Assembly (NCBI RefSeq): GCF_039541075.1
Contig: NZ_BAABFN010000001.1
Span: 992,001-1,056,000 of the forward strand
Direction of reading: 5' to 3'
DNA length: 64,000 nucleotides
From: Compostibacter hankyongensis
GTDB taxonomy: Bacteria; Bacteroidota; Bacteroidia; Chitinophagales; Chitinophagaceae
Position 1 is the stretch's first letter, and every line of letters begins with the position of its first letter. Under the pieces are notes generated by a model, which saw only the letters and a program-made list of their open reading frames with translations, made no database searches and was not told the DNA's origin. Shown piece by piece: positions 18,001 to 26,487 of this stretch. The position numbers were made by a program, and so were the translations under genes.

Positions 18001-18660
18001 ATGCGTTCACTGTCACAGGTCATGACCCTGGTCCGGAAGGAGTTCCTGCTGGAATGGCGGCAGCAGTATGCCTTTTACGGCATCCTCCTGTATGTCACCT
18101 CCACGGTGTTTGTCATGTATATTGCCATACGGCAGCCGGAGGCGAAGATATGGAATGCCCTGTTCTGGGTGATCCAGCTGTTTATCACGGTGAACACGGT
18201 GGCCAAAAGTTTTCTTCAGGAAAGCCCGGGCCGGATGCTGTATTTCTATACCCTGGTGGGGGCGACAGAGTTTGTGGCGGCCAAGCTGATCTACAATGTG
18301 CTGCTGATGCTGCTGATGAGCGGGCTGAGCCTGTTGCTGTATATGATGTGGTTGGGGAATCCGCTTATCAATATCCCGTTTTTTATCGGCATGGTCTGCC
18401 TGGGGGGCGCCGGGCTGGCGCTGACCTTTACCATGCTGGCGGCCATTTCGGCCAAGGCGGGACAGAATGCGGCCCTGATGGCTATCATGGGCTTCCCGTT
18501 GGTGATCATCCAGGTGATGATCCTGGTGAACGCCACGCAGTCGGCCTTTCTCTCGGTTTATCAGCCGGGTCTGACCCGGATGATCGTTTTACTGGCCGGT
18601 ATGGATGTACTGGTAGTAGCCCTGTCGGTGATCCTCTTCCCCTTTTTGTGGAAAAATTGA
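18001..18660 (+). CDS. ccmB: Haem exporter membrane subunit CcmB
   Basis: This 219-residue protein has about six membrane segments and opens RSLSQVMTLVRKEFLLEWRQ, typical of CcmB, the membrane part of the CcmAB ABC transporter of cytochrome c maturation system I. The ATPase partner CcmA is not in the window. The frame stays open upstream to 17743, but that part is antisense to uvrA; the ATG at 18001 gives the family N-terminus and follows the promoter. The ccmC gene lies 212 bases downstream with its own promoter. Confidence 0.88.
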   Translation: MRSLSQVMTLVRKEFLLEWRQQYAFYGILLYVTSTVFVMYIAIRQPEAKIWNALFWVIQLFITVNTVAKSFLQESPGRMLYFYTLVGATEFVAAKLIYNVLLMLLMSGLSLLLYMMWLGNPLINIPFFIGMVCLGGAGLALTFTMLAAISAKAGQNAALMAIMGFPLVIIQVMILVNATQSAFLSVYQPGLTRMIVLLAGMDVLVVALSVILFPFLWKN

Positions 18661-18746
18661 TTTTTGTGCAACCCGTCATACGCTTGTTTTGATTTTATAC
18701 AGGCATATTTCCTCTTTTGGCTTACTTCTTCTAAAAAGCCGCCTCC

Positions 18747-18778
18747 TTTGGGGATTTGGCAAATTTCGTGTACGTTTG
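18747..18778 (+). promoter_or_regulatory. Full Bacteroidota promoter (-33 TTTG, -7 TACGTTTG) for ccmC
   Basis: TTTG at 18747-18750, a 20-base spacer and TACGTTTG at 18771-18778 match the -33/-7 architecture of the primary sigma factor in this phylum. The ccmC start is 95 bases downstream, giving a fairly long leader. Confidence 0.7.
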
Positions 18779-18872
18779 CAAAGTCTTTTTCAGCCGGGGA
18801 TTAGCCGTTGCCTGGCAGGTTTTTTAAAGAAATGATGGCCTTTTGAAAAAGGATGAAAACGGATATTGACGG

Positions 18873-19535
18873 ATGAAATACTGGTGGAAAATTCTTTGCG
18901 TTGTCCTGTTGCTGTATACCATTATCGGTGGTCTGCTGATGCCGGTGCCGGCGCTTGAGATCCTGCACGAAACCATCCGGAACCTGTACTACCATGTGAC
19001 CATGTGGTTCTGCATGCTGATCATCTTCTTTGTTTCCTTTGCCAGCGCTATCGGTTACCTGCGCAATCCGCAGCCCGCCCGGGACATTGTGGCGGTAGAG
19101 GCGGCCCGCGTGGGGCTTCTGTTCGGCACCCTGGGTCTGATCACCGGTTCCATATGGGCCCGCTTTACCTGGGGGGAATTCTGGAGCAATGATCCCAAGG
19201 AGCTGTGCGCCGCTATTGCCTGGCTGATTTACCTGGCCTATTTCATCCTGCGGAATTCTTTTACGGATATCGACAAACGTGCCCGCGTATCCGCCGTATA
19301 CAACATCTTTGCCTTCATCCTGATGATCCCGGTGCTGTTTGTGATCCCCCGTATGACGGACAGCCTGCACCCCGGTAACGGAGGCAACCCCGGGTTTAAT
19401 ACCTATGACCTGGACAGCGATCTGAGGATGGTGTTTTATCCTGCCATTGTCGGATGGACGCTCCTGGGGGCATGGTTGCTGGATCTGCGGGTCCGGATGA
19501 AAAAGATTGAATTAAACCGAATGATCCATGCGTAA
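18873..19535 (+). CDS. ccmC: Haem handling protein CcmC
   Basis: Six membrane segments in 220 residues and a tryptophan-rich periplasmic motif (WARFTWGEFWSNDPKEL) of the haem-handling WWD family. A histidine in YYHVTMWF before the motif, and a second in a later loop, would be the haem ligands. CcmC presents haem to CcmE during cytochrome c maturation in the inner membrane. It overlaps the ccmD-like gene by 8 bases. A maturation pathway fits the c-type cytochrome at 5.5 kb. Confidence 0.92.
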   Translation: MKYWWKILCVVLLLYTIIGGLLMPVPALEILHETIRNLYYHVTMWFCMLIIFFVSFASAIGYLRNPQPARDIVAVEAARVGLLFGTLGLITGSIWARFTWGEFWSNDPKELCAAIAWLIYLAYFILRNSFTDIDKRARVSAVYNIFAFILMIPVLFVIPRMTDSLHPGNGGNPGFNTYDLDSDLRMVFYPAIVGWTLLGAWLLDLRVRMKKIELNRMIHA

Positions 19536-19764
19536 GCTCAGCGTTCTGTTTCTGTTGACTTTGTCCCTTCTTCCGGCCGCCCTTCCTGTGCTGGCTCAGT
19601 CCGGCGCTTCCCCGCAAATGGACAGCGCCCTGCAGCAGAACGGCAAGATCTATGTGGTAGTAGCCGTTCTGGTGGTTATCTTTATCGGCATCGTACTGTT
19701 CCTGATCCGCATGGAGCGCCGCATCAGCCGTATGGAAAAAGACCAGCGTTCCGCTTCCTCCTGA
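19528..19764 (+). CDS. CcmD-like small membrane protein
   Basis: A 78-residue protein with an N-terminal signal-like segment ending VLAQ and one strong membrane helix (about residues 39-60), then a short charged tail (RMERRISRMEKDQ). Size, topology and overlap with ccmC fit the CcmD-family proteins annotated after ccmC in Bacteroidota, but sequence motifs are too few for certainty. Confidence 0.65.
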   Translation: MRKLSVLFLLTLSLLPAALPVLAQSGASPQMDSALQQNGKIYVVVAVLVVIFIGIVLFLIRMERRISRMEKDQRSASS

Positions 19765-19822
19765 GCGGAGGAGCCGGTACGGCATTCCAAACTATCCTGT
19801 CCATCTTCCAAAACCATTATGT

Positions 19823-21250
19823 ATGGCCACCAAAGCGCAAGGCTCTGCGTACAGCTTCTTTGAAGGCGTGGAGAAGAACTTCGACAAGGCTTCCCGTTTT
19901 ACCCGTTGGGAAAAAGGCATCCTGGAGCAGATCAAAGCCTGCAACGCGGTGTACCGCATGCGGTTTCCCGTGCAGGTGGGGAAGGATATCCATGTTATCG
20001 AGGCCTACCGTGTGCAGCATTCCCATCACAAGCTGCCCTGTAAAGGCGGCATCCGCTTCAGCGAGGAAGTCAATCAGGATGAGGTCATGGCCCTGGCTTC
20101 GCTGATGACCTACAAATGCGCTATCGTCAATGTTCCCTTCGGAGGCGCCAAGGGCGGTATCCGCATCAATCCCCGGAACTATACGCCTTATGAGCTGGAG
20201 AAGATAACCCGCCGCTATACCTCAGAGCTGGTAAAAAAGAATTTTATCGGACCCGGCGTGGATGTGCCGGCGCCCGACTACGGCACCGGCGCCCGGGAGA
20301 TGAGCTGGATACTGGATACCTACCAGAGCCTGCGCCCCGGAGAGATCGATGCGATGGGCTGCGTTACCGGCAAGCCCGTTTCCCAGGGCGGGGTCCGCGG
20401 CCGGACAGAAGCCACCGGACTCGGTGTATTTTACGGGCTGCGGGAAATCTGCAACAGCCCTGAAGAAATGAAGCAGGTAGGGCTGTCGACCGGCCTGGAA
20501 GGGAAGAAGGTGGTGATCCAGGGGCTGGGCAATGTGGGTTATCATGCCGCCAAATATTTTCATGAAGCCGGCGCCATTGTCATCTGTCTGATAGAATGGG
20601 ACGGGGCCATCTATAACCCCAAAGGACTGGATCCCACGGAGGTGCTGAAATTCCGCCAGGAAACGGGGTCCGTCACCGGGTTTCCGGATGCCAAAAACCT
20701 GAAGAAGAACACCGACGGGCTGGAGCTGGAATGCGATATCCTGATACCGGCTGCGCTGGAAAGCGTGATCGACGCCCATAACGCGCCCCGTATCCGCGCA
20801 AAGATCATCGGGGAGGCCGCCAACGGACCGTTGACGCCCGAGGCCGACGATATCCTGCACCGGAAAGGCATTACCGTGGTGCCCGATGTATTCCTGAATG
20901 CGGGCGGGGTAACGGTATCCTATTTCGAATGGCTGAAAAACCTGAGCCATGTCCGCTACGGACGCCTGGAAAAGCGGTTCAGCGAAAACATGAATGTGCA
21001 TATTATGAACAACATAGAGTCGCTCACCGGTAAAAAGATATCGGAACAGGAGCGCCGCTTTATCGCGCATGGCGCCGACGAGGTGGACCTGGTCTATTCG
21101 GGGCTGGAGGAAACCATGTGCGCCGCCGTGCAGGAGATACGCGCCATCCGGAACAGCGACCCCAAGATAAAGGACATGCGTACGGCGGCTTTTGTCTGCG
21201 CTATCGACAAGGTCGGCGAGGCTTACGCCCAGCTGGGCATCTTCCCCTGA
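19823..21250 (+). CDS. Glu/Leu/Phe/Val-type dehydrogenase, probably NAD-dependent glutamate dehydrogenase
   Basis: Family features of the glutamate dehydrogenase fold are clear: KGGIRFSEEVNQDEV with the substrate-binding Lys, VPFGGAKGGIR with the catalytic Lys, the domain-closing PAPDYGTGAREMSWI, and a Rossmann segment VVIQGLGNVGYHAAKYF. It interconverts glutamate with 2-oxoglutarate and ammonia in the cytoplasm. The 475-residue length is longer than leucine dehydrogenases and fits the glutamate enzyme. An out-of-frame ATG at 19819 overlaps the region just before the start. It follows the ccmD-like gene by 58 bases and may share its transcript. Confidence 0.88.
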   Translation: MATKAQGSAYSFFEGVEKNFDKASRFTRWEKGILEQIKACNAVYRMRFPVQVGKDIHVIEAYRVQHSHHKLPCKGGIRFSEEVNQDEVMALASLMTYKCAIVNVPFGGAKGGIRINPRNYTPYELEKITRRYTSELVKKNFIGPGVDVPAPDYGTGAREMSWILDTYQSLRPGEIDAMGCVTGKPVSQGGVRGRTEATGLGVFYGLREICNSPEEMKQVGLSTGLEGKKVVIQGLGNVGYHAAKYFHEAGAIVICLIEWDGAIYNPKGLDPTEVLKFRQETGSVTGFPDAKNLKKNTDGLELECDILIPAALESVIDAHNAPRIRAKIIGEAANGPLTPEADDILHRKGITVVPDVFLNAGGVTVSYFEWLKNLSHVRYGRLEKRFSENMNVHIMNNIESLTGKKISEQERRFIAHGADEVDLVYSGLEETMCAAVQEIRAIRNSDPKIKDMRTAAFVCAIDKVGEAYAQLGIFP

Positions 21251-21311
21251 TACCGGCCCGCTTCTTTTTGGCGATGCCCCGGTCCGGCAACCCGGGGGGG
21301 CGTCTGGCGCT

Positions 21312-21746
21312 TCACCCGTATGCCGGCAGCCGGTCCAGGAAAGCCCAGTCGGCCGGGCTGCGGCGGATACAATAGGTCCGCTTCCCGTTGGTAAGGACCA
21401 GGTATTCCACCGGCAGGGCCATGTTGTAACGCAGGATCTGCTCCAGCGTGGCCGGCGTGATCTCCACCGCTGCTTCCTTGCATTCCACCATCATCCAGGG
21501 CCGGTCGTCTTTGTAGACGATAATGTCGTACCGCTTGTTGAGGCTGCCCAGCTGCAGGGCTTTCTCGATACTGATCAGCGCGGCGGGATATCGCAGCGCG
21601 AGCGTCAGGTAGGCGATGAAATTCTGCCGTACCCATTCTTCGGGACTCAGCAGGACCATCCTTTTGCGGATGCGGTCGAAGATATAGGTCTTGCCGTTTT
21701 CCTCGCGGACAGTGAAATCGGGTTCGGGAAAGGGAATATGGATCAT
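21312..21746 (-). CDS. Orphan HsdR N-terminal-like nuclease-fold protein
   Basis: This 144-residue protein matches the type I restriction HsdR N-terminal (HSDR_N) domain: SPEEWVRQNFIAYL, then RYDIIVY and MMVECKEA, which supply the Asp and Glu-x-Lys of a PD-(D/E)XK nuclease core. No helicase or methylase genes are nearby, so it is not part of a restriction system here. Stand-alone copies are widespread in Bacteroidota; the function is unknown. It is divergent from the AMP nucleosidase gene with a 53-base gap. Confidence 0.75.
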   Translation of the reverse strand: MIHIPFPEPDFTVREENGKTYIFDRIRKRMVLLSPEEWVRQNFIAYLTLALRYPAALISIEKALQLGSLNKRYDIIVYKDDRPWMMVECKEAAVEITPATLEQILRYNMALPVEYLVLTNGKRTYCIRRSPADWAFLDRLPAYG

Positions 21747-21799
21747 AGCAGGGACCGGTGTAAATAAAATACATTATTTTTAGATGCCCAAAAAGTAGC

Positions 21800-22570
21800 A
21801 TGAAAACCAAGGAAGAAATCGTCAGCAACTGGCTGCCCCGGTACACCGGGGAGCGGCTGGATCGTTTCGGGAAATATATCCTGCTCAGCAATTTCAGCAA
21901 TTATGTCTATCTTTTTGCCGAGCAGCACAAGGTGAAGGTAAAGGGGGAGGGCCGTCCCATGCAGTGCGCCACGGCCGAAGGCATCAGCATTATCAATTTC
22001 GGGATGGGCAGCGCCAGCGCCGCCACCATCATGGACCTGCTGAGCGCCGTCAGCCCCAAGGCGGTGCTTTTTCTCGGGAAATGCGGCGGGTTGAAAAAGA
22101 AAAACAAGATCGGTGACCTGATCCTGCCCATTGCCGCGATCCGCGGGGAGGGCGCGTCCAGCGATTATTTTCCCCCGGAAGTACCTGCGTTGCCGGCCTT
22201 TGCCCTGCAAAAAGCCATCTCCACCACCATCCGGGATCATGCGCTTGATTACTGGACGGGCACCTGCTACAGCACCAACCGCCGGGTATGGGAGCATGAC
22301 GGTGTTTTTAAAAAATACCTGCAGCGTATCCGCGCCATGGCCGTGGATATGGAAACCGCTACCGTCTTTACCGTGGGCTTCTATAATCACATCCCTACCG
22401 GCGCCCTGCTGCTGGTATCCGACCAGCCGATGGTGGCCGAAGGAGTGAAGACCACCGAGAGCGACAAAAAGGTGACTTCCGAATATGTGGAAACCCATCT
22501 CCGCATCGGTATCGACTCGCTGAAGCAGCTGATCAACAACGGCCTTACCGTAAAGCACCTGCATTTTTAA
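21800..22570 (+). CDS. amn: AMP nucleosidase (short Bacteroidota form)
   Basis: Phosphorylase-family nucleosidase of 256 residues. The nucleoside-phosphorylase-like core is visible in FGMGSASAATIMDLL, FLGKCGGLKKKNKIGDLILP, and AVDMETATVF, where the Glu contacts the ribose. It would cleave AMP to adenine and ribose 5-phosphate. The N-terminal domain of the longer proteobacterial Amn is absent, as usual in this phylum. A -7-like TATTTTTA (21775-21782) lies 17 bases before the ATG. Confidence 0.88.
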   Translation: MKTKEEIVSNWLPRYTGERLDRFGKYILLSNFSNYVYLFAEQHKVKVKGEGRPMQCATAEGISIINFGMGSASAATIMDLLSAVSPKAVLFLGKCGGLKKKNKIGDLILPIAAIRGEGASSDYFPPEVPALPAFALQKAISTTIRDHALDYWTGTCYSTNRRVWEHDGVFKKYLQRIRAMAVDMETATVFTVGFYNHIPTGALLLVSDQPMVAEGVKTTESDKKVTSEYVETHLRIGIDSLKQLINNGLTVKHLHF

Positions 22571-22700
22571 CCCCTCTAAGGGGAAGTTTAAAGTTTAACG
22601 TCCAACGTCTAAGGTTTCATTCCACAGGTCAACTTTAGACATTAGGCTTTGGACTTTAGACTACTGAACCTCAAATCAGAAACAAGAAACCGGAAACTTC
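22571..22700. repeat. Intergenic repeat mosaic 3, an apparent empty site
   Basis: It begins with CCCCTCTAAGGGG (22571-22583) directly after the amn stop, then AGTTTAAAGTTTAACG and ACGTCTAAGGTTTC words, the inverted partner CTTTGGACTTTAGACTACTG, and CAGAAAC words. The order is the same as around element copy 1 at 12 kb, but the element itself is missing, so this looks like the unoccupied version of that site. Confidence 0.75.
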
Positions 22701-22751
22701 CGTTCCGGCTCCGCAGGTAAAATAAAATCCGCTTCATTGGCCGGAATCCCG

Positions 22752-22759
22752 TACCTTTG
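22752..22759 (+). promoter_or_regulatory. Bacteroidota -7 promoter element for queA
   Basis: TACCTTTG ends 24 bases before the queA ATG. Confidence 0.6.
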
Positions 22760-22783
22760 CAGACTTAAAATTCATTCCGTAAA

Positions 22784-23833
22784 ATGAAGTTATCCCAGTT
22801 TAAGTTTGACCTCCCCCTGAATCTTATTGCCCAGCACCCCAGCAAAGCCCGCGAAGAAGCCCGCCTCATGGTCGTGCACCGGGATACCGGTAAAATTGAG
22901 CACAAGATATTCCGCGATGTCATGAACTACTTCGACGATCAGGATGTCATGATCGTTAACAATACCAAGGTATTTCCTGCCCGCCTGTATGGACGGAAAG
23001 AAAAAACCGGCGCCAAGATCGAGGTGTTCCTCCTTCGTGAGCTGAGCCGGCAGAATCGTCTCTGGGACGTAATTGTAGACCCCGCCCGGAAGATCCGCGT
23101 CGGAAACAAGCTGTATTTCGGAGAAGACGACAGCCTGGTGGCCGAGGTGATCGATAATACCACCTCCCGGGGACGTACCATCCGCTTTCTGTACGACGGT
23201 CCGGATGAGGAATTCAAAGACCTGCTCGATGCGCTGGGGGAAACCCCGCTGCCGAAATACATCAAGCGTAAGCCGGACGACACCGACAAGGAAAGATACC
23301 AGACGGTATATGCCAAATACGAAGGCGCTGTGGCCGCCCCGACGGCCGGCCTGCATTTCAGCAAGGAGCTGATCAAGCGGCTGGAGATCAAAGGCGTGAA
23401 GTTTGCAGAAGTGACGCTGCATACCGGCCTTGGCACCTTCCGGCCCATAGAGGTGGAAGACCTCAGCAAGCACAAGATGGATGCCGAATATTTCCGTATT
23501 GACGAGCAATGTGTAAAGATCGTCAACCAGGCCAAGGAGACCGGGCACCGCATCTGCGCCATCGGCACCACTTCCATGCGGGCGATAGAGTCGTCGGTGA
23601 CCGCAAGCAGTCTGCTGAAACCGGATGAGGGCTGGACCAACGTGTTTGTGCATCCGCCCTATAAATTTTCCATCGCCAATGCGCTGATCACCAACTTTCA
23701 CCTGCCCAAGACCAGTCTCATCATCATGGTGTCCGCCTTTGCCGGCTATGAGCTGATCATGGAAGCTTATCAGGTTGCCATAAAAGAGAAATACCGGTTC
23801 TTTAGCTACGGCGACGCCATGCTGATCATATAG
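22784..23833 (+). CDS. queA: tRNA preQ1(34) S-adenosylmethionine ribosyltransferase-isomerase
   Basis: QueA transfers and isomerises the ribosyl part of S-adenosylmethionine onto preQ1 in the tRNA anticodon, forming epoxyqueuosine. The 349-residue protein opens MKLSQFKFDLPLNLIAQHP and contains the family segments VNNTKVFPARLYGRK, PTAGLHFSKELIKRLE, TLHTGLGTFRPIEVED and TNFHLPKTSLIIMVSAF. It begins the pair queA-ispD (22-base gap). Two other queuosine-pathway genes, queD and folE, lie 10 kb away. Confidence 0.97.
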   Translation: MKLSQFKFDLPLNLIAQHPSKAREEARLMVVHRDTGKIEHKIFRDVMNYFDDQDVMIVNNTKVFPARLYGRKEKTGAKIEVFLLRELSRQNRLWDVIVDPARKIRVGNKLYFGEDDSLVAEVIDNTTSRGRTIRFLYDGPDEEFKDLLDALGETPLPKYIKRKPDDTDKERYQTVYAKYEGAVAAPTAGLHFSKELIKRLEIKGVKFAEVTLHTGLGTFRPIEVEDLSKHKMDAEYFRIDEQCVKIVNQAKETGHRICAIGTTSMRAIESSVTASSLLKPDEGWTNVFVHPPYKFSIANALITNFHLPKTSLIIMVSAFAGYELIMEAYQVAIKEKYRFFSYGDAMLII

Positions 23834-23855
23834 CCCGCCGTTTGCGCTGTATACC

Positions 23856-24539
23856 ATGTCTGCAAGAAAACGGATCGCTGTTATCGTAGCCGGGGGCAAC
23901 GGCACCCGGATGGGCAGCGCCCTGCCAAAGCAGTTTCTGCCGCTGTGCGGGCGACCGGTTTTGTATCACACATTGCGGACTTTCCTGGATGCTTACGGGG
24001 ATATGACGATCGTGCTGGTCCTGCCTGCCGAGCATAGGGAGCATGCCGACGATGTCCTGAAGATGCTGGACCATACGCCGCGTATCCGGCAGGTCGCCGG
24101 CGGCGATACCCGTTTCCAGTCTGTGAAGAACGGTCTGGGAGAGATTAAGGATCCTGCCGTGGTTTTTGTACATGACGGCGTGCGGCCGCTGCTGAGCGTG
24201 GCGCTGATCCACCGCTGTTATGATCAGGCGCTTACGGGTGGCAGCGCCATCCCTGTGGTGCCCGTCAGGGACAGCATCCGCAGAAAGGAAGATGGCCGCA
24301 GCGAGGCGGTGGACCGCGATAAATTCTGCCTGGTGCAGACGCCGCAGACCTTTCTTTCCGAGATACTCCTGCCGGCCTTTGCACAACCCTATCAGCCGCA
24401 CTTTACCGATGAAGCTACTGTTGTGGAAGCCGCCGGGCATACCCTGTGCCTGGTATCGGGAGAAGAGCGGAACATAAAAATCACTCATCCCACCGACCTG
24501 CTGATCGCGGAGCGTCTGCTGGCCACCCCCAACCCCTAA
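23856..24539 (+). CDS. ispD: 2-C-methyl-D-erythritol 4-phosphate cytidylyltransferase
   Basis: Third enzyme of the MEP isoprenoid pathway, joining CTP and methylerythritol phosphate. The nucleotide-binding motif AGGNGTRMGSALPKQFLPL opens the protein, and VHDGVRPL plus QTPQTF are present; length (227) is normal. The last four codons (TPNP) and the stop TAA lie inside the CCCCAACCCCTAAAGGGG palindrome of the repeat family, so repeat DNA supplies the C-terminus. Dxs and IspF of the same pathway are encoded elsewhere in the window. Confidence 0.96.
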   Translation: MSARKRIAVIVAGGNGTRMGSALPKQFLPLCGRPVLYHTLRTFLDAYGDMTIVLVLPAEHREHADDVLKMLDHTPRIRQVAGGDTRFQSVKNGLGEIKDPAVVFVHDGVRPLLSVALIHRCYDQALTGGSAIPVVPVRDSIRRKEDGRSEAVDRDKFCLVQTPQTFLSEILLPAFAQPYQPHFTDEATVVEAAGHTLCLVSGEERNIKITHPTDLLIAERLLATPNP

Positions 24540-24617
24540 AGGGGAAGGTTAAAGGTGAAGGGTCGTAAATGATGTGCTAATTGCTTCATCATCAAATCTC
24601 CAAATCATCAAATTAGC
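24527..24617. repeat. Intergenic repeat mosaic 4, overlapping the ispD stop
   Basis: CCCCTAAAGGGG (24534-24545) contains the ispD stop codon. It is followed by AAAGGTGAAGGG words and then by ATGATGTGCTAATTGC and CAAATCATCAAATT words like those at 35.2 and 55.2 kb. The segment separates convergent genes and could act as a bidirectional terminator. Confidence 0.75.
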
Positions 24618-25592
24618 TTATTGACTATAGCTCTTGTTGATCTTTTCGAGGATCTGATGGGCAATGTCCAGCGCCTGGAAGCCGTCGAAGACGCTTACGG
24701 CCACGGGCTTGTTGTGCAGGATGCTGTCGCGGAAAAGCTCCAGCTCCATCCGGATGGCGTTGGTTTCCTTTACCGGGGGATTGGCCAGTGAAATCGCCCT
24801 TTTTCCCGAACCGGTTTCGATCTCAAAGGTAAACAGGCCCTTTGCCTCTCCCGGCGCGCTCAGCTGGATCACTTCCGTTTTCTTGTCCAGGAAGTCGATG
24901 CTGATATAGGCGTCTTTCTGAAAAAGCCGCATCTTCCGCATCTTTTTCAGGGAAATACGGCTGGAGGTCAGGTTGGCCACGCAGCCGTTGTGGAATTCGA
25001 TACGCACGTTGGCGATATCCGGAGTGTCGCTCATCACCGCCACACCGCTGGCCGATATCCGGTTGATCGTGGAATTGACCACGCTCAGGATGATATCGAT
25101 ATCGTGGATCATAAGGTCCAGGATCACGCTGACGTCGGTGCCCCGGGGATTGAACTGGGCCAGGCGGTGCACTTCGATGAACATGGGCTGCAGCGGGGTA
25201 TCCTTCAGCGCCAGGAAGGCCGGATTGAAGCGTTCCACATGTCCCACCTGGAACTTCACATTGGCTTCGGATAACAATTTCATCAGCATCCGTCCTTCTT
25301 CGGTGGTATGCGTCATGGGCTTTTCCACAAAGACGTGCCGGCCATGCCGGATGGCCTGCTCACATAAGCTGAAATGCTGGGTGGTGGGCGCTACGATATC
25401 CACGGCATCGCAAACCTGTATAAGGCTGGCCGGGTCGGTAAAACGCTTCAGCCGGTATTGCTCTTCAACGGCGGCGGCATTGGCATCGTCCGGGTCGTAG
25501 AAACCCGTGATCTCCACGCCCTTCAGGGAAAGCCATTGGGTAAGGTGGATCTTGCCCAGGTGTCCGACCCCCAACAATCCGATCTTTAACAT
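24618..25592 (-). CDS. Gfo/Idh/MocA-family NAD(P)-dependent oxidoreductase
   Basis: Rossmann N-terminus LKIGLLGVGHLGKIH, then the family motif VFVEKPMTH with the conserved Glu-Lys-Pro, and a C-terminal alpha/beta domain starting near residue 125. Members oxidise or reduce sugars, inositols or sugar nucleotides; the substrate here cannot be told. The frame continues upstream to 25649, but the ATG at 25592 gives the Rossmann strand its usual position. It is preceded by radC on the same strand with a 101-base gap. Confidence 0.85.
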   Translation of the reverse strand: MLKIGLLGVGHLGKIHLTQWLSLKGVEITGFYDPDDANAAAVEEQYRLKRFTDPASLIQVCDAVDIVAPTTQHFSLCEQAIRHGRHVFVEKPMTHTTEEGRMLMKLLSEANVKFQVGHVERFNPAFLALKDTPLQPMFIEVHRLAQFNPRGTDVSVILDLMIHDIDIILSVVNSTINRISASGVAVMSDTPDIANVRIEFHNGCVANLTSSRISLKKMRKMRLFQKDAYISIDFLDKKTEVIQLSAPGEAKGLFTFEIETGSGKRAISLANPPVKETNAIRMELELFRDSILHNKPVAVSVFDGFQALDIAHQILEKINKSYSQ

Positions 25593-25693
25593 GTACAAAA
25601 ATAACGGGTGAAAGAAAACGATCCCTCTCAGGGTCATAAAGGGATGCAAGTTAAGCGCTTGTGCCTGAAATAGGAAATAAATCGACGGCTGTC

Positions 25694-26413
25694 CTACAGC
25701 AGCCCTTCGTCGGCAAAGCTGAAGAAGCCGCTATGGGAAACGATGATGTGATCCAGCACTTTTATATCGAGCAGGGCGGCGGCGCTGGCGATCTTTTTGG
25801 TAAGGTGGTGGTCTGCGCCGCTGGGCTGGAGGCTGCCGGAGGGATGGTTGTGCGCCAGCAGGATGCTGACGGCGTCATGCTCCAGCGTTTTCCGGAGCAC
25901 GATCTTGGTGTCGACCACGGTACTGGTGGTGCCGCCGTTGCTGAGCACTTCGAAATGCCCGACCCGGTTGGAGCGGCTGAGGAACAATACGGCGAATACC
26001 TCGTGTTTCAGATCGGCCAGCAGCGGCTGCAGCATCGCGGCGGCGTCGCGGCTGGTGCGGATCACGGGCTTGTCCAGCAGGCTCCCGGCCTGTCTCCGCC
26101 GGCCCAGCTCCAGGGCGGCGGCTATGGTAATGGCCTTGGCGGAGCCGATGCCCTTTTTCTTCATGAAATCTTTTACCGGTATACGGCCCAGCAGCACCAG
26201 CTGCTGCTCCACATCCGCCAGGAGCTCGCGGGCCAGGTCCAGCGCTGATTTCCCGCGGTTGCCGCTGTTGATCAGGATGGCCAGCAGCTCCGCGTTGCTG
26301 AGCGCCTGGGGGCCTTTCAGCAACATCTTTTCTCTTGGTCTGTCGTCTTTTGCCCAGGTTTTGATGCCCGAGAGGGGTTTTATGGCGGGCGGTTGGAGGA
26401 TATCTTCGGCCAT
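25694..26413 (-). CDS. radC: RadC-family JAB-domain DNA repair-like protein
   Basis: 239 residues with an N-terminal helix-hairpin-helix-like UPF0758 part (GPQALSNAELLAILINSG, KKKGIGSAKAITI) and a C-terminal JAB metalloprotease-like domain with the zinc motif LLAHNHPSG plus a downstream Asp (SGAD). The name is historical; the cellular role remains uncertain. Length is normal. It is divergent from the DUF3467 gene with a 74-base gap. Confidence 0.93.
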   Translation of the reverse strand: MAEDILQPPAIKPLSGIKTWAKDDRPREKMLLKGPQALSNAELLAILINSGNRGKSALDLARELLADVEQQLVLLGRIPVKDFMKKKGIGSAKAITIAAALELGRRRQAGSLLDKPVIRTSRDAAAMLQPLLADLKHEVFAVLFLSRSNRVGHFEVLSNGGTTSTVVDTKIVLRKTLEHDAVSILLAHNHPSGSLQPSGADHHLTKKIASAAALLDIKVLDHIIVSHSGFFSFADEGLL

Positions 26414-26457
26414 AGCAAAAGCTTTCTTTAAAGCTAATCAAAATTTCACATTTACAC

Positions 26458-26465
26458 TACCTTTG
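26458..26465 (+). promoter_or_regulatory. Bacteroidota -7 promoter element for the DUF3467 gene
   Basis: TACCTTTG ends 22 bases before the ATG at 26488, in an AT-rich gap between divergent genes. Confidence 0.6.
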
Positions 26466-26487
26466 TACCCTTAAATTACTTACCCTG

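Noticed and set aside
25694..26413. radC as a marker of a phage or genomic island
   Set aside because: Neighbours are ordinary chromosomal genes and there is no integrase, tRNA or direct-repeat boundary.
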